Assembly: GCA_030710605.1 (NCBI GenBank)
Contig: CP092869.1
Coordinates: 13,957,295 to 14,021,294 of the forward strand
Length of the DNA: 64,000 nt
Source of the DNA: Cordylochernes scorpioides
Taxonomy: Eukaryota > Arthropoda > Arachnida > Pseudoscorpiones > Chernetidae
Direction of reading: 5' to 3'
Positions within the stretch are counted from its first letter, which is position 1; each line of letters starts with the position of its first letter. A program made the position numbers and the translations under genes. The notes under the pieces were generated by a model, which saw only the letters and a list, made by a program, of their open reading frames with translations, was not told the DNA's origin and did not search any database. Positions 10,204-21,214 of the stretch are shown here, one piece after another.

Positions 10204-10281
10204 CGAAGTTAAGCAATGTCGGGCCCGGTCAGTACTTGGGAGGGTGACTACCTAGAAACACCGGGTGTAGCTGTAGGCCTT
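10204..10281 (+). pseudogene. 5S rRNA relic, 3' part (5'-truncated by gap)
   Basis: 5S rRNA is part of the large ribosomal subunit and is transcribed by RNA polymerase III from internal boxes. The sequence matches the 3' two-thirds of animal 5S: CGAAGTTAAGCAATGTCGGG (A-box region), GTCAGTACTTGGGAGGGTGA (C-box region), then ACACCGGGTG and GCTGTAGGC. Several changes and the lack of a T-run after the end argue for a pseudogene or a 5S-derived SINE. The 5' part is hidden by the gap. Confidence 0.8.
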
Positions 10282-10334
10282 TAGGCCCTTTCTTCGGAAC
10301 CTAAGGCTGGGAACCCTGACCCCATAGCTTAGAC

Positions 10335-10533
10335 CAGGGATCGGCAAACTTTTGAGTTGAAAGGTCAAAAATTACAATTTACAAATTTTAAAAGTTTTTA
10401 AAGAGCCATAAAAAATTTTCTTGCCAACAATAAATAGTACTCACATAAATAATATTTACGTATGGAACTATATAAAGAGCTTCACATTCAAAGAGCCGCA
10501 TGGGGCTCGCAAGCCGCAGTTTGCCGACCTCTG
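10335..10533. mobile_element. hAT-type MITE
   Basis: Its tips are CAGGGATCGGCAAACTTTTG and, inverted, GTTTGCCGACCTCTG. It has imperfect 8-bp target duplications GCTTAGAC and GCCTAGAT. The inside includes AAAGAGCC and GGGCTCGCAAGCCGCAG, typical of non-autonomous hAT families. A second copy is at 60077. Confidence 0.88.
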
Positions 10534-10539
10534 GCCTAG

Positions 10540-11490
10540 ATTGCTTGACTATTTGATAAATCCAATTTAGCATTGACAAGCATGTTCTAGTGAAGGCTCT
10601 TCTGGAATCTCTTGTTTTATAAGATGCCTTCAATAAAGATTATTTATTTAAGTAACCCAGCTTCCTGGGACATACAGAAGTTATACCACATGTATGTAGG
10701 CTGAAAGTTGACCGTCAACTATCCAGAGATAAGAAGATAAGTGAGCTACAAACATTGATAAGTACCGATATACCTAAAATTAGATAGTTAGCCATCAGGA
10801 ATAAATACTTTCTCTGGGAAAGTTGAAGGAGGAAAACCTCTGCTATATCCTTGTATGTCTTCGTGTTATATCTAAAGCTAGATTTCTTTGTAGAACACGA
10901 AATGCGTGGTGTCGCTGAAGACCCGCTGGTGATTCTCTACCAAACTCTACAGCGGTGGTAGAGACGCCATGTTCTTTGCATCATGCATTTTCAAAACATT
11001 CCTTTGTCATTCGATACAAACAAACAAAAAGTTCGTTCGCTTGTTTTCTTAAATGTCCAATACGTTGAAATATTCTAGGGACCTAAATTATCAGTCATAA
11101 AAAATTCCACACATCAATATATAAAAAATGTTTGTAAATTCTTAAAAACAGCGATTGCTATTGAATTCTGTCTTTTTATAGTGAAATTGAGGCTTTGTTC
11201 AACGTGGAATTTCAAGTTTGTTGAGTTTCTTGGCTTTACACTAATTAGAAGTAAAAAAATGGGAAATAGTATACTGGGATAAGGTGAATAAATTAAGAAA
11301 AAGGTATATCCTTATATCGTTCAATTGAACCATCATCAACTTTCAATTTCACGGAGATGCATGGAGTTTGGCCTGAACGACCTTGCTATCTATTTAGAAG
11401 GAATTCCCCAACACTACTGTCGCCAAGGCTGTGGTATTCAGCCAATCAGCGAGGGCAGTCTTATCTAACCCCGGATAAACACCCAGATTT
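10540..11490. other. Stretch without a supported gene
   Basis: Mixed composition with a few short open frames. No repeat family or domain was recognised. Confidence 0.4.
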
Positions 11491-11870
11491 GTTTTGGGGG
11501 CCTTCTAGGAATTCTCCTCATATGGCTGAGTTCTTTTGTTTGGATTTCTCTTCGCTTGCGACACACGAGTGGTGGTGGTGCCTTGTCCATGGAGCAGATC
11601 GGTCCGTGCACCCTGATCACAATACCGGCTAACTGAGGTGGTGGTGGTGTCTTCTCCATGGGGCAGATCAGATCGGTCCATGCACCTTGATCACAATACT
11701 GGCCAACTGAGGTGGTGGTGGTGTCTTGTCCATGGAGCAGATCAGATCGGTCCGTGTACCCTGATCACAATATCAGCCAACTAAGGTGCCTTGTCCGTAT
11801 GGATGTCTTCTTCATGGAGCAGATTGTTCCATGCACCCTGATCACGATACCAGCCAACTTAGGTGCCAAG
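11490..11870 (-). repeat. About 72-bp tandem array at the end of a LINE ORF
   Basis: About four to five units contain GGTGGTGGTGTCTTGTCCAT, GGAGCAGATC and CCTGATCACAAT. On the minus strand a unit encodes LAGIVIRVHGPICSMDK, the continuation of the LINE fragment at 11800-12000. The array is again the 3' end of a LINE ORF multiplied in tandem. Confidence 0.75.
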
Positions 11871-12000
11871 TCTGTATGGATGTCCTCTTCTGGATTGATG
11901 TCTGCTATATAGAGGGCTGTAAGAATGGCCGGGTATATATGGTCCGGAGTGAGTTGGGTGTTGTGACAGTTATTGCAGTTCCTGTATGAGTTAAATGGGA
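11800..12000 (-). pseudogene. C-terminal LINE ORF fragment, second family
   Basis: The minus strand reads SYRNCNNCHNTQLTPDHIYP, then ALYIADINPEEDIHTDLAPK and LAGIVIRV. This lines up with the fragment at 2203-2406 (TYRTCNYC, ELTPTHIFSC, DMDPEQQ, TPKIEDIATAVI). The last Cys of the knuckle is lost here (IYPA for FSCPA). It is a related LINE with no reverse transcriptase left. Confidence 0.65.
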
Positions 12001-12059
12001 CATTGAAAGCTGCTTATCTCTCCTGACTGGATCAACCAAGGGAAGGTTGAAGGAAGTGA

Positions 12060-12515
12060 TATGAGGAAGAAGAAGAAGATGATTTATGCATCTTTCTGGC
12101 AAGTTATCCTAAAATTTTGATGTTTACATGTTAAAATGTCTGAGACTGAATTCATTCCTATCTTTTCTTCCTTAACCCGTAGGTTGATGAACAGTAGTTC
12201 TGTCACTTGAAGATTCTTTTCCAGGACTGACAGATCTTGTATATCTTCATTGGAAAACAGAAAGATTGTAGATATTATAATAAAATGGCACAATAAAGAT
12301 GCTGTAATCATGATGTTCATGGCAATTCAAAGAATTGGAAATTGCATAGACTGTAATGAAATAACTACAGAAAAACGAGAGTGGCATCAAATTTATAAGC
12401 TTAATTGTCTTAATTATGTTTTCCTTTATATATAAGTTTCATACTATTAGCTTTTTTTACTATTCTCTCTTTTTTTTTTGCAGACTCCATGGTAAATCTA
12501 TGTTATAAGACTATG
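12060..12515. other. Stretch without a supported gene
   Basis: Short overlapping open frames on both strands only, with a T-rich run near 12470. No element recognised. Confidence 0.4.
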
Positions 12516-12693
12516 CAGTTAAACCTGTCTATAGCGCCCCCGCTTGGGACTCACCAAAATAGGATGCTATAGAGAGGGGGTGCTATAGATAGGTCACTTT
12601 TAATGTAAATCGCATCCTACTACGTATTTAAAATCGTACGCTATAGAGAGGAAGGCGCTATTCAGAGGGGGCGCTATAGACAAGTTTAACTAT
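12516..12693. mobile_element. Pogo-like MITE (diverged)
   Basis: CAGTTAAACCTGTCTATAGC forms the left tip and the right tip is its imperfect inverse (CAAGTTTAACTATG). The TA flank is degraded. This is the oldest-looking copy of the five. Confidence 0.82.
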
Positions 12694-12793
12694 GTCGTAA
12701 AATATAGTTTCATTTGTGTGTGTGTGTGTAAGTGATATCAAATTGAACAAACCTCATTCCTTTTATTTACAATATTTGATATGGATATCCCTT

Positions 12794-13217
12794 CTCGATT
12801 GCTTGTTTTTAAGTTTATAACAAACCCTTTCTTGCTTCTTATTTGAATCATTGTAAATAACATTGCTGATTATAATTTAACTGCTTAGACCTCCCCCTGA
12901 TTTTTTCCCCTCTCTTCCCACAAATATCTATTTTATATATTTAGTATTGTAGCCCCTCCAATCTATACCTTTTTACACCAGCCCTGTACATAGATGGTAT
13001 CTCACCGCTATTTAAAAAAATCCTTTCTTCCTTTTTTTTTTAAGCTTCTTACGGCAATACTTATTTTTTTTTCAGGTGCTTTTTCATCACTTTTTGTTTT
13101 TAGACGTCATACAATATTATATATTTTAACTGTTACTGTTATTCCTCTATATACCCTCTTCTACTTGGAGAATCTGTATAAGATCAAAAGGTCTTAATAA
13201 AGCTTTTTGTTGATGAT
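12794..13217 (+). mobile_element. LINE 3' untranslated tail, 5'-truncated
   Basis: This pyrimidine-rich 424-bp piece ends GGTCTTAATAAAGCTTTTTG and then TTGATGAT. It is bracketed by GATATGGATATCCCTT (12778-12793) and GATATGGACATCTCTT (13218-13233), a 16-bp duplication with two changes. The tail resembles the AATAAAGGC tails at 388 and 18693. Confidence 0.8.
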
Positions 13218-13233
13218 GATATGGACATCTCTT

Positions 13234-13910
13234 AAAGCCATTAGTAGATTCCTTAAAAGTAAATTGTCCATCCGTATGTTGAAAGATACGTATTTTACTC
13301 AGAATTGCGTATCGCTAACACCATCTACCAACATCTACTTTAAGGAAATTGCCACACAAAGAACATTCACTACATAAAACAAGCCTACAAAGCTAACAAA
13401 CAACATGCTGAACGCCGACGTTTTTGTCTATTTACGGCTAGCCATTTTTTTTCTTCCAAAAAAGAGCATTCCAAGGAAGGGAAGGAGGAGTTCCAAATAT
13501 AAATAACTTTCACCCATTCATCACAGATCGACTTGGGCGACTTTCCCATTCGCCATCTTGGACAAACAGGAACTGCACCTGGAAGGACTTGTTGACATGC
13601 TGTAATGTGACTCCTTCGGCTTATTTACTGTCGCTCAACTTGTCAGGTAACTGAAACATTATTTACATACTTAGTCTAAATATGCAAATACAAGTACCGT
13701 TTCAAATTAGTAAAGCCCCCCCTTTTTATTATTTATTTCTTCTCTATTTACAGGTGTTACATTCGAGCACAGCTCACCATGTCCTGGCTATTTACACATG
13801 GCGAGTTGGTGGAGTAGAGGTGGCCCCTCCAGACCTTGCAGCTATTGGATGAAAGCGAAAATAGAGGTAACCCGGGGGCTCCTGGAGCATAAATCACCAA
13901 CTACCCGGGC
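13234..13910. other. Stretch without a supported gene
   Basis: No stable frame or known repeat recognised. Composition becomes GC-richer from about 13790, just before the LINE remnant. Confidence 0.4.
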
Positions 13911-13918
13911 TGTACAGT

Positions 13919-14545
13919 CTAGAACAGAAGTCTAGTCATGGGGGAGAGGGGGGGGGGGGGGGGGGGGGGCAGATTGCTGAGGTGAACCAGGTAGTTCCAG
14001 GGAGTCAGGAAGTAGGGGCAGGGCTGAAGTCTTGTACTTCCAAGCAGAAGGGCTGTCTGTAGCCTGTGTAGTACAAAAGCTGGACAGGAGAAGAGGAGGT
14101 GATCCACAGTCTGTGACTCTTCCCGGCAGTGAGGACATGTTGGATCTAGATCTCTATGCCAGAGCGCTAGATCTGCCAAAACGTGGCCGTGACCGGTAAG
14201 GATGGTAGTGGTGACCATTCCAAGGTGTATTTTGGACAGGAATGTCCTAAGGCGGATTGGGGAGGTCGCAAATCTTTTTAGTTTTCTGTTGGGTGTAGAC
14301 TAAGGTCCAAGCTTCCATAGCAGATGAGTGGGCACGGCTGCGGGCAAGACTTTGGGGAAGGATGGAGTAGGATTGTTCCAGGTTAGAGATTGCGGCAGTC
14401 TTTGCTGCCTGGTCAGCCAGTTCATTGCCTGAAACTCCACTGTGGCCCTTTACCCAACAGAGACTGACCCGAGGTGCTTGGTCTAGCGCTAGAATTATCT
14501 CCGTAATTAGAGCCGTTTGGGCCCATTGGATGATGAGCTCCTAAC
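13919..14545 (-). pseudogene. LINE RNase H and C-terminal knuckle relic
   Basis: The minus strand first gives an RNase H segment, VSLCWVKGHSGVSGNELADQ, the conserved end of RNase HI with the GHSG...GNE.AD signature, followed by AAKTAA. After a frameshift near 14270 it continues IRLRTFLSKIHLGMVTTTIL, LTGHGHVLADLALWHRD and CPHCREESQTVDHLLFSCPA, a CxxC...H...C knuckle. This order (RNase H, then knuckle) fits RNase H-bearing non-LTR clades such as I, R1 or LOA. The reverse transcriptase is missing. The end runs into a G-homopolymer. Confidence 0.85.
13940..13969. repeat. Poly-G run
   Basis: About 20 consecutive G bases preceded by GGGGGAGAG. It encodes the run of prolines in the minus-strand frame and is a likely sequencing or polymerase slippage site. 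Confidence 0.9.
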
Positions 14546-14595
14546 TAAGCGTTAGGTCGTCGGAATCGAGGGTTGATATCTCCTTTATAAAAAAA

Positions 14596-14663
14596 TGACT
14601 AGTACAGAATCGAACCTTTTCCTTTGCGAGTTAGAGCGACTCATTAAACTACACTCCAAGTCA
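14596..14663 (-). pseudogene. tRNA-like sequence
   Basis: On the minus strand TGACTTG at the start and CTAGTCA at the end can pair in six of seven positions as an acceptor stem. GTGTAGTTTAATGAG is A-box-like and AAGGTTCGATTCTG is a good B box. The anticodon arm does not pair well, so no amino acid is assigned. It may be a tRNA pseudogene or a SINE head. Confidence 0.5.
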
Positions 14664-15134
14664 ACTCCTCGTTCTTTTTGATTGAAGAATTTTAGGATAA
14701 GACGAAAAGGAAATATCTTTATTTACGGGGCTGCTAACCAAAATAAAATGATTTTTGAGCCCCAATGGCCTCGTAAAGCGGAATATATACAAACCACTAT
14801 GACCAGGGTGGGGAGGCTAGGGACAGGATCTCCGTCAGGGAAGAGGCAAGTTAGGCCGGACATAAGACGAAAAGGTCTTCATAAAGGCTTATGTATTATA
14901 TGTAACCACGAATATTTTTATTTATTTTATCCTTTTGTTTAACGAAGTTTACAGAGTAGCAAAATATAAACATCAAAATATGATACTCTGTTAATAAAAT
15001 AATAAATACTTTGTTACAATATTTTCATTTATTGAAGTATCATTGAATGAAAATATAAAAAAAGGAATAATTGAGGATCATTGAGGTATTTTTAATTAAA
15101 ATTGCAATATCATAAATATATGATAAAGTTATAA

Positions 15135-15292
15135 TGTTTTTATTGCTTCCCTCTTTCTCTATCTTTTTTTTTTCCTTTTCTTCTGTATATATCGTTATTT
15201 CCTTTGTCTCACTGCTTTGTTCTTATGCATACCTCTGGTGAATCCTGTATAGGGTCAGTGACCCTGAATAAAGGCTTTTTGTTGTAGTTGTT
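15135..15292 (+). mobile_element. LINE 3' tail, copy B counterpart
   Basis: This is the copy B version of the insertion at 388-549, with the same GATAAAGTTATA target duplication on both sides. It was therefore present before the two segments separated. Confidence 0.82.
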
Positions 15293-15453
15293 GATAAAGT
15301 TATAAAAATGTCCTACATAATTGCTTATAACTCTCACCTTCTCTTCTTGATCTGTTTTGTTGATAGTTCAAATTTCTATTGAAATTCTATATCATCGTTA
15401 TATATTCCCCCTCTGTATATGGGAAGAAGACATCTAAGGCTTGTTATATAAAC

Positions 15454-16250
15454 TTGCTGTTTAGATCGTTTCCATTACGTTATCAAATCTGTTAAAGAAT
15501 TTATTGGCATATATAGTCTTCCTTTTGTTCAAGTCTTTGCCTTTATAGAAACTTGCCCCCAATTTGAATGGAATATATTGAAACAATTAAAGAAAATCTG
15601 TGTTGAAAACTCAAGAAGCATCTAAAATCGCTATAATAAGTGCTTATAACATTTCAGCATTCTTTCCCTCCAGATATTTCAACATGGTCATCAATTGCTG
15701 TGTGACCTAATAATTCATTAGAAACTGGTTCAGAACACCGTGTACCACTGTTTGACTTTTGTAGCGACTTCAGCTCGGAAAGACCCTTGCAATTTATACA
15801 GAAGACACAAAGTTTGTTTAATTTACATAACATGTTTAATGACATTTTGTCGATATCTATGATCAAGAACACCATGTACCCACTCTTTTGTAGCGACTTT
15901 TCAGCTCGGCAAACCCTTGCGATTTATACAGAAGAGACAAAGTTTGTTTAATTTACATAACATGTTTGTTGAAATTTTGTAGAATGTTGTCAATGTCTAT
16001 GCGCAATTGAATTTCATTTACATATTGGCATTATAGATGATTTTTGTGTCTCAATCAAGCTTTATAAACTTCTAGACACGTTTAGATGCTTCTTGAGTTT
16101 TCAACACAGTTTTTCTTCAATTATTTCAATATGTTCCATTCAAATTGGGGGTAAGTTTCTATAAAGGCAAAGACTTGAACAAAAAGAAGACTTTGAGAAT
16201 AAATCTTTAATAGATTTGATAACGTAATGGAAACGATCTAAACAGCAAGT
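15454..16250. repeat. Large foldback repeat (copy B)
   Basis: This is the counterpart of 711-1380. Its centre is longer: a segment of about 110 bp with the words AGCTCGG and CTTTTGTAGCGACTT is present twice in a row (about 15755-15975), a local tandem duplication not seen in copy A. Confidence 0.75.
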
Positions 16251-16569
16251 TTTCACTCAGATAGACTTGATGAAGCCAATGGATCAGAATGGATAATGTT
16301 GCATTACAAGGATTTAGACTATGGAAAAACTACCAAAAGGCCATTGTGTCTGTCAGCAAAGGCCGTCCAGGCCCAACCTGATCAGCCCACTCCATCGACC
16401 TTCAAGGCCGTTCATGGTAAATTTAGCCTCCCATAGGAATGTATGTCCACGTGTGGCCTTTGATCGATAAGGGGGTTTCCCTATAGGACCTTCACCCTAT
16501 CTGTCAACACTCGGTGGAATAGAACAGATCGGGGAGAAGATTTTCAGAGATTTTGTTCATTACACGATA

Positions 16570-18110
16570 CCTTAGTTGTTGTTGTCGTGTCCAACAAAGA
16601 GCCTCAGATGTCTCCGTACATCTCTATCACAGCAGTTGCAATATCCTCTATCTTGGGTGTGTAAAGCTGCTGTTCTGGGTCCATGTCAATTTTCTGTTGT
16701 TGTCGTGTCCAATGAAGAGCCTCAGATATCTACATACATCTCTATCACAGCAGTCGCAATGTCCTCTATCTTGGGTGTGTAAAGCTGCTGTTCTGGGTCC
16801 ATGTCAATTTTCTGTTGTTGTCGTGTCCAATGAAGAGCCTCAGATGTCTCCATACATCTCTATCACAGCAGTTGCAATGTCCTCTATCTTGGGTGTGTAA
16901 AGCTGCTGCTCTGGGTCCATGTCAATTTTCTGTTGTTGTCGTGTCCAATGAAGAGCCTCAGATGTCTCCATACATCTCTATCACAGCAGTCACAATGGCC
17001 ACTATCTTGGGTGTGTAAAGCTGCTGCTCTGGGTCCATGTCAATTTTCTGTTGTTGTCGTGTCCAATGAAGAGCCTCAGATGTCTCCATGCATCTCTATC
17101 ACAGCAGCAGCAATGTCCGCTATCTTGGGTGTGTAAAGCTGCCGTTCTGGGTCCATGTCAATTTTCTGTTGTTGTCGTGTCCAATGAAGAGCTTCAGATG
17201 TCTCCATACATCTCCATCACAGCAATAGCAATATCCTCTATCTTGGGTGTGTAAAGCTGCTGCTCTGGGTCCATGCCAATTTTATGTTGTTGTCGTGTTC
17301 AAAGAAGAGCCTCAGATGTCTCCATACATCTCCATCACAGCAATAGCAATATCCTCTATCTTGGGTGTGTAAAGCTGCTGTTCTGGGTCCATGTCGATTT
17401 TCTGTTGTTGTCATGTCCAACGAAGAGCCTCAGATATCTCCATGCATCTCTATCACAGCAGTTGCAATGGCCTCTATCTTGGGTGTGTAAAGCTGCTGCT
17501 CTGGGTCCATGCCAATTTTATGTTGTTGTCGTGTCCAATGAAGAGCCTCAGATGTTTCCATACATCTCCATCACAGCAATAGCAATATCCTCTATCTTGG
17601 GTGTGTAAAGCTGCTGCTCTGGGTCCATGTCAATTTTCTGTTGTTGTTGTGTCCAATGAAGAGCCTCAGATGTCTCCATACATCTCTATCACAGCAGTTG
17701 CAATGTCCTCTATCTTGGGTGTGTAAAGCTGCTGCTCTGGGTCCATGTCAATTTTCTGTTGTTGTCGTGTCCAATGAAGAGCCTCAGATGTCTCCATACA
17801 TCTCTATCACAGCAGTTGCAATGTCCTCTATCTTGGGTGTGTAAAGCTGCTGCTCTGGGTCCATGTCAATTTTCTGTTGTTGTCGTGTCCAATGAAGTGC
17901 CTCAGATGTCTCCATACATCTCTATCACAACAGTCACAATGTCCTCTATCTTGGGTGTGTAAAGCTGCTGTTCTGGGTCCATGTCAATTTTCTGTTGTTG
18001 TCGTGTCCAATGAAGAGCCTCAGATGTCTCCATACATCTCTATCACAGCAGTAGCAATGTCCACCATCTGTGTAAAACTGCTGCTCTGGGTCCATGTCAA
18101 TTTTCTGCAA
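16570..18110 (-). repeat. 118-bp tandem array from a LINE 3' end, about 13 units (copy B)
   Basis: Thirteen unit starts at about 118-bp spacing run from about 16575 to 17993, followed by a partial unit. The family is the one at 1700-2300, where only about five units occur. Neighbouring units share point variants (for example AATAGCAATATCC in several), which points to local amplification within the array. Confidence 0.9.
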
Positions 18111-18218
18111 GGCTGCGGCCATTGTTAGACATGAGAATATGTGGGTAGGTGTTAGTTCCACACCAGGACAATTGTTACATGTCCTATAGGTTCTTGTGCT
18201 ATCTGGATGTATTGTCAT
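17946..18218 (-). pseudogene. C-terminal fragment of a LINE ORF with Cys/His knuckle (copy B)
   Basis: This is the counterpart of 2203-2406. It has the same knuckle (CNNC, then PTHIFSC) and the same continuation into the array. It carries changes relative to copy A, including a small deletion near 18060 that alters the residues before the repeated part. It is a truncated relic. Confidence 0.7.
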
Positions 18219-18692
18219 TCCTTTATAGTGTTTTGTTCCGAGTCTTGTTATAGAATTCCAATGAAGAGCAAAACCGATAGCTTAGTCACAAAGTACACTG
18301 GTCCGCAAAATTAAAGGAACAACATATTTTTTTTCATTTATCTCAAATTTTATTGAACATTTATCAATGAAATTTTATACACAAATTTATTATTCCACTA
18401 TTGATTAAAATACCCGAAATCCAAGAATTCTAACACATATTTTATGCAAATTAGCCGGTCAAGCAATGATCTTCTTGCAGTCAGTGCATAAATATCTTGG
18501 ATATTGTTGTTAATATGGGGTGTGATCGCCTTTAACTGATAGACAGGCTCTACATCGGTGACCCATACTAAGAATTAGAGAGTTACGTGTTAGAATTCTT
18601 TGATTTCGGGTATTCTAATCAATAATGGAATAATAAATTTGTGTATAAAATTTCATTGATAAATGTTCAATAATATTTGAGATAAATGAAAA

Positions 18693-20060
18693 CAACAACA
18701 ACAACAACAAAAAGCCTTTATTTAGGGTCACTGACCCTATACAGGATTCACCAGAGGTATGCATAAGAACAAAGCAGTGAGACAACGGAAATAGCGATAT
18801 ATACAGAGTAAAAAGAGAAAGAAAAAAAAAAAAAAACAAGAAAAGGAAAAAAAAAAATAATAAGAAGAAGAAGAAAGAGGGAAGCAAGAAATCAACACAA
18901 AAAGAGTAGCAGTAAGAAAGTGAGGAGTGAGTATCACTTGGCCTTCTTCTGAGATATGGACTTGTGGAAACCATAAAACGCCGTAGCAATATACTTATTC
19001 TGGGTCATATTGTCAATTATTGATGGAAGTGAAGCACAGAGTTGCCCAGTTTTGAGCATAAGGGTTCTTCTTTCTTCTTTCAGAGCAGAGCAATCAAAAA
19101 TATAGTGAGTGATTTCATTTTGTAGTTTTGAATTACAGAAGGTACAAGTCGGGTCCTCACCGCAGAGCATCTTGGTGTGGTTTTCTCTAAAAAAACTTGA
19201 AAGTATTCTAACTTGTGCGAGTAGTCTTACAACCGGGAAAGGAAAATCCCCTAAAAGGTATCCCTCCGTCATGAAAGATATGTGAATGTCTTTGTAGTGA
19301 GAGTATAGCTTAGATTTATCCATTCTTGTAAGGTCGTTTTGTATAGATTGGTCTGCCGCTGTTTTTAAGAGCCCTGTAATCGCGCTCCTCAGCATTTCAG
19401 GGTCATCACAGGAAACAAGTGCAGGGGATCCATTATCGTTAAGCAGATTAGTGAGCTTTTTAATGAAACCGATGGGTGTGCCCGAAGCATTAGAGAGTTC
19501 CCGTGTTCTATTAAAACATATACGTGGCAATCTGTCACTGCTCATATTCAACACCCGCAGCCAATACTTCAGGGTTAATTTTAAGGCTGTTACACTCAAT
19601 GAGATACGACCGGTTTCTAATCTGATTAGGTAACCTGGAGTGTATCTGGGCAGATTCAGGAACCTACGGATAAATATGTCTTGTATATTGTCCAGTAAGT
19701 CTTTATGCTCTGTTGCCCATAATGGAGCGGCATACATCAGGACAGCTCTCACTATTGTATCAAAGAGTTTGATTGATAAATTTATTGACTTTGCTTTTGA
19801 TTTTATTAATATTGGGTGTGTGGCGTTAATTGCTGTAAGTGCTTTTCCTTTAAAGTAATTTGCCGGGTGAGTAGTTGTTATTGTTGGTGTCAGAGGGAAT
19901 CCCAAGTATGTATATCTTGAAGTTATTGCTATGGGTTTATCATTCCAGAACCATCTATCCTTATTTGAGGGTTTACCTCCATTACGGAACACCATAATCT
20001 TTGACTTGGACTCATTTAGTGTCATTAAGTTCTCATCGAGATATTCTTTCAGTATTTTGA
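18693..20060 (-). mobile_element. 5'-truncated LINE inside the mariner-type MITE
   Basis: The insertion is bounded by GAGATAAATGAAAA at 18679-18692 and 20061-20074. On the minus strand it runs from the end of the reverse transcriptase to a tail AATAAAGGCTTTTTG and (TTG)n. The tail is that of the family at 388-549. Confidence 0.92.
18934..20058 (-). pseudogene. LINE polyprotein C-terminal part (RT thumb to knuckle)
   Basis: About 370 codons stay open to the natural stop at 18934. They begin within the reverse transcriptase after the catalytic YxDD region: NESKSKIMVFRNGGKPSN, then YTYLGFPLTPT, the usual RT/thumb boundary of non-LTR elements. An alpha-rich region follows, then a knuckle CTFCNSKLQNEITHYIFDC near the C-terminus. 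No endonuclease or catalytic RT motif remains, so it cannot act alone. The absence of stops suggests a young insertion. The first Met in the frame is not a biological start, because the insertion itself is truncated. Confidence 0.88.
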
Positions 20061-20234
20061 GAGATAAATGAAAAATAAAAGTTGTTCCTTTAATTTTGCG
20101 GACCAGTGTATAATAGACATCACCAAAAAAATGTGTTCAACTTTGAATATGAACGTTATGTACTGAGAATTCTTGTTGAATTGAAGTATTCCACCGATTT
20201 AAGACAATAATAATCTCTCTATTCACCATAGAAT

Positions 20235-20890
20235 AACAAACACAAGTAAGGGAGAAGAGATTCTGTTATAAGAGGATGATTGTACAAGTTTTCTGGTAAG
20301 ATGTCCTTCTACGGGTACAGAATGACACGACTGGCAATGGTTTATATATACAGTTAAACCTGTCTATAGCGCCCCCTCTAAATAGCGCCTCCCTCTCTAT
20401 AGCGCCCGTATTTTGAATACATAGTACGATGCCATTTACATTAAAAGTGATCTGTCTATAGCACCCTCTCTCTATAGTACCCTATTTTGGTGAGTCTCAA
20501 GAGGGGGCGCTATAGACAGGTTTAACTGTATTCCGCATTTGTAAATTAATGTGATTAGCTTTTCTTTCAGATTTTGATCTTTAGACTCATAAATAAAATA
20601 TTTTATCGGTAAGTTTTATTTGTCTAATTAATTACTTTACAATCTAAGAGAATTGCCTTATTCACAGATACTAATGAACCCTATAAAAGAAAACGATGTC
20701 TATTTTTTCATTAATCTATTCGATGTAACACACATTTCTTCTGTAATACGGGATATGACGTAATTACTAAAATATGGATACCAATATAGGATAGGAGATT
20801 CTTAAATACTTCACCGTCATCAGACATCCATTGAAGAATGAAGTTGCAACTATCAAAATCTCTCTGTAAATCGATTACACGGGTCTACAA
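20235..20890. other. Shared stretch without a gene beyond the MITE
   Basis: Apart from the pogo-like MITE it is AT-rich and matches about 2600-3270. No gene is supported. Confidence 0.5.
20351..20528. mobile_element. Pogo-like MITE (copy B, shared)
   Basis: This is the copy B counterpart of the element at 2725, at the same site with TA on both sides. It therefore predates the split of the two segments. Confidence 0.88.
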
Positions 20891-21214
20891 AAAAAAAAAT
20901 TTTTTTTTTTTTTGCCGGAGAAAACCTGATGTTGATTCTAATGTAACTTTTCATGCTGAATTCAAAAATGAAATCAGAAGTTTTCCCATCACCCATAGTT
21001 CTTTAACCATTTTTTTTCTATAAATTGGTATATACAGTAATAATGCAGAAAATGTTACGTAAGCATTTTTTAAGTAAACATCATAACATTATTACAAAAT
21101 TATTATTTTCTCTCAAATTCTAATGTCTTTTCAAGAAATTGATTATCCAAATGTTAAGCATTAGAAAGATCTTCAGAACTACCTGTAAAGAAGGATTAGT
21201 TAAGATTACTACCA

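Larger units (their letters stand above)
18296..20108. mobile_element. Mariner-type MITE with long TIRs, carrying a LINE
   Basis: The tips CACTGGTCCGCAAAATTAAA and the inverted TTTAATTTTGCGGACCAGTG are flanked by TA (18294-18295 and 20109-20110). Copy A has the empty site AAAGTATAACAGAC at about 2480. Without the LINE the element is about 430 bp, and its two halves are largely inverted complements (for example ATTCTTGGATTTC against GAATTCTTTGATTTC). It has no transposase. Confidence 0.9.

Noticed and set aside
18615-18989. A 124-codon membrane-like frame
   Set aside because: It is the T-rich 3' untranslated region of the LINE. Hydrophobicity comes from poly-T.
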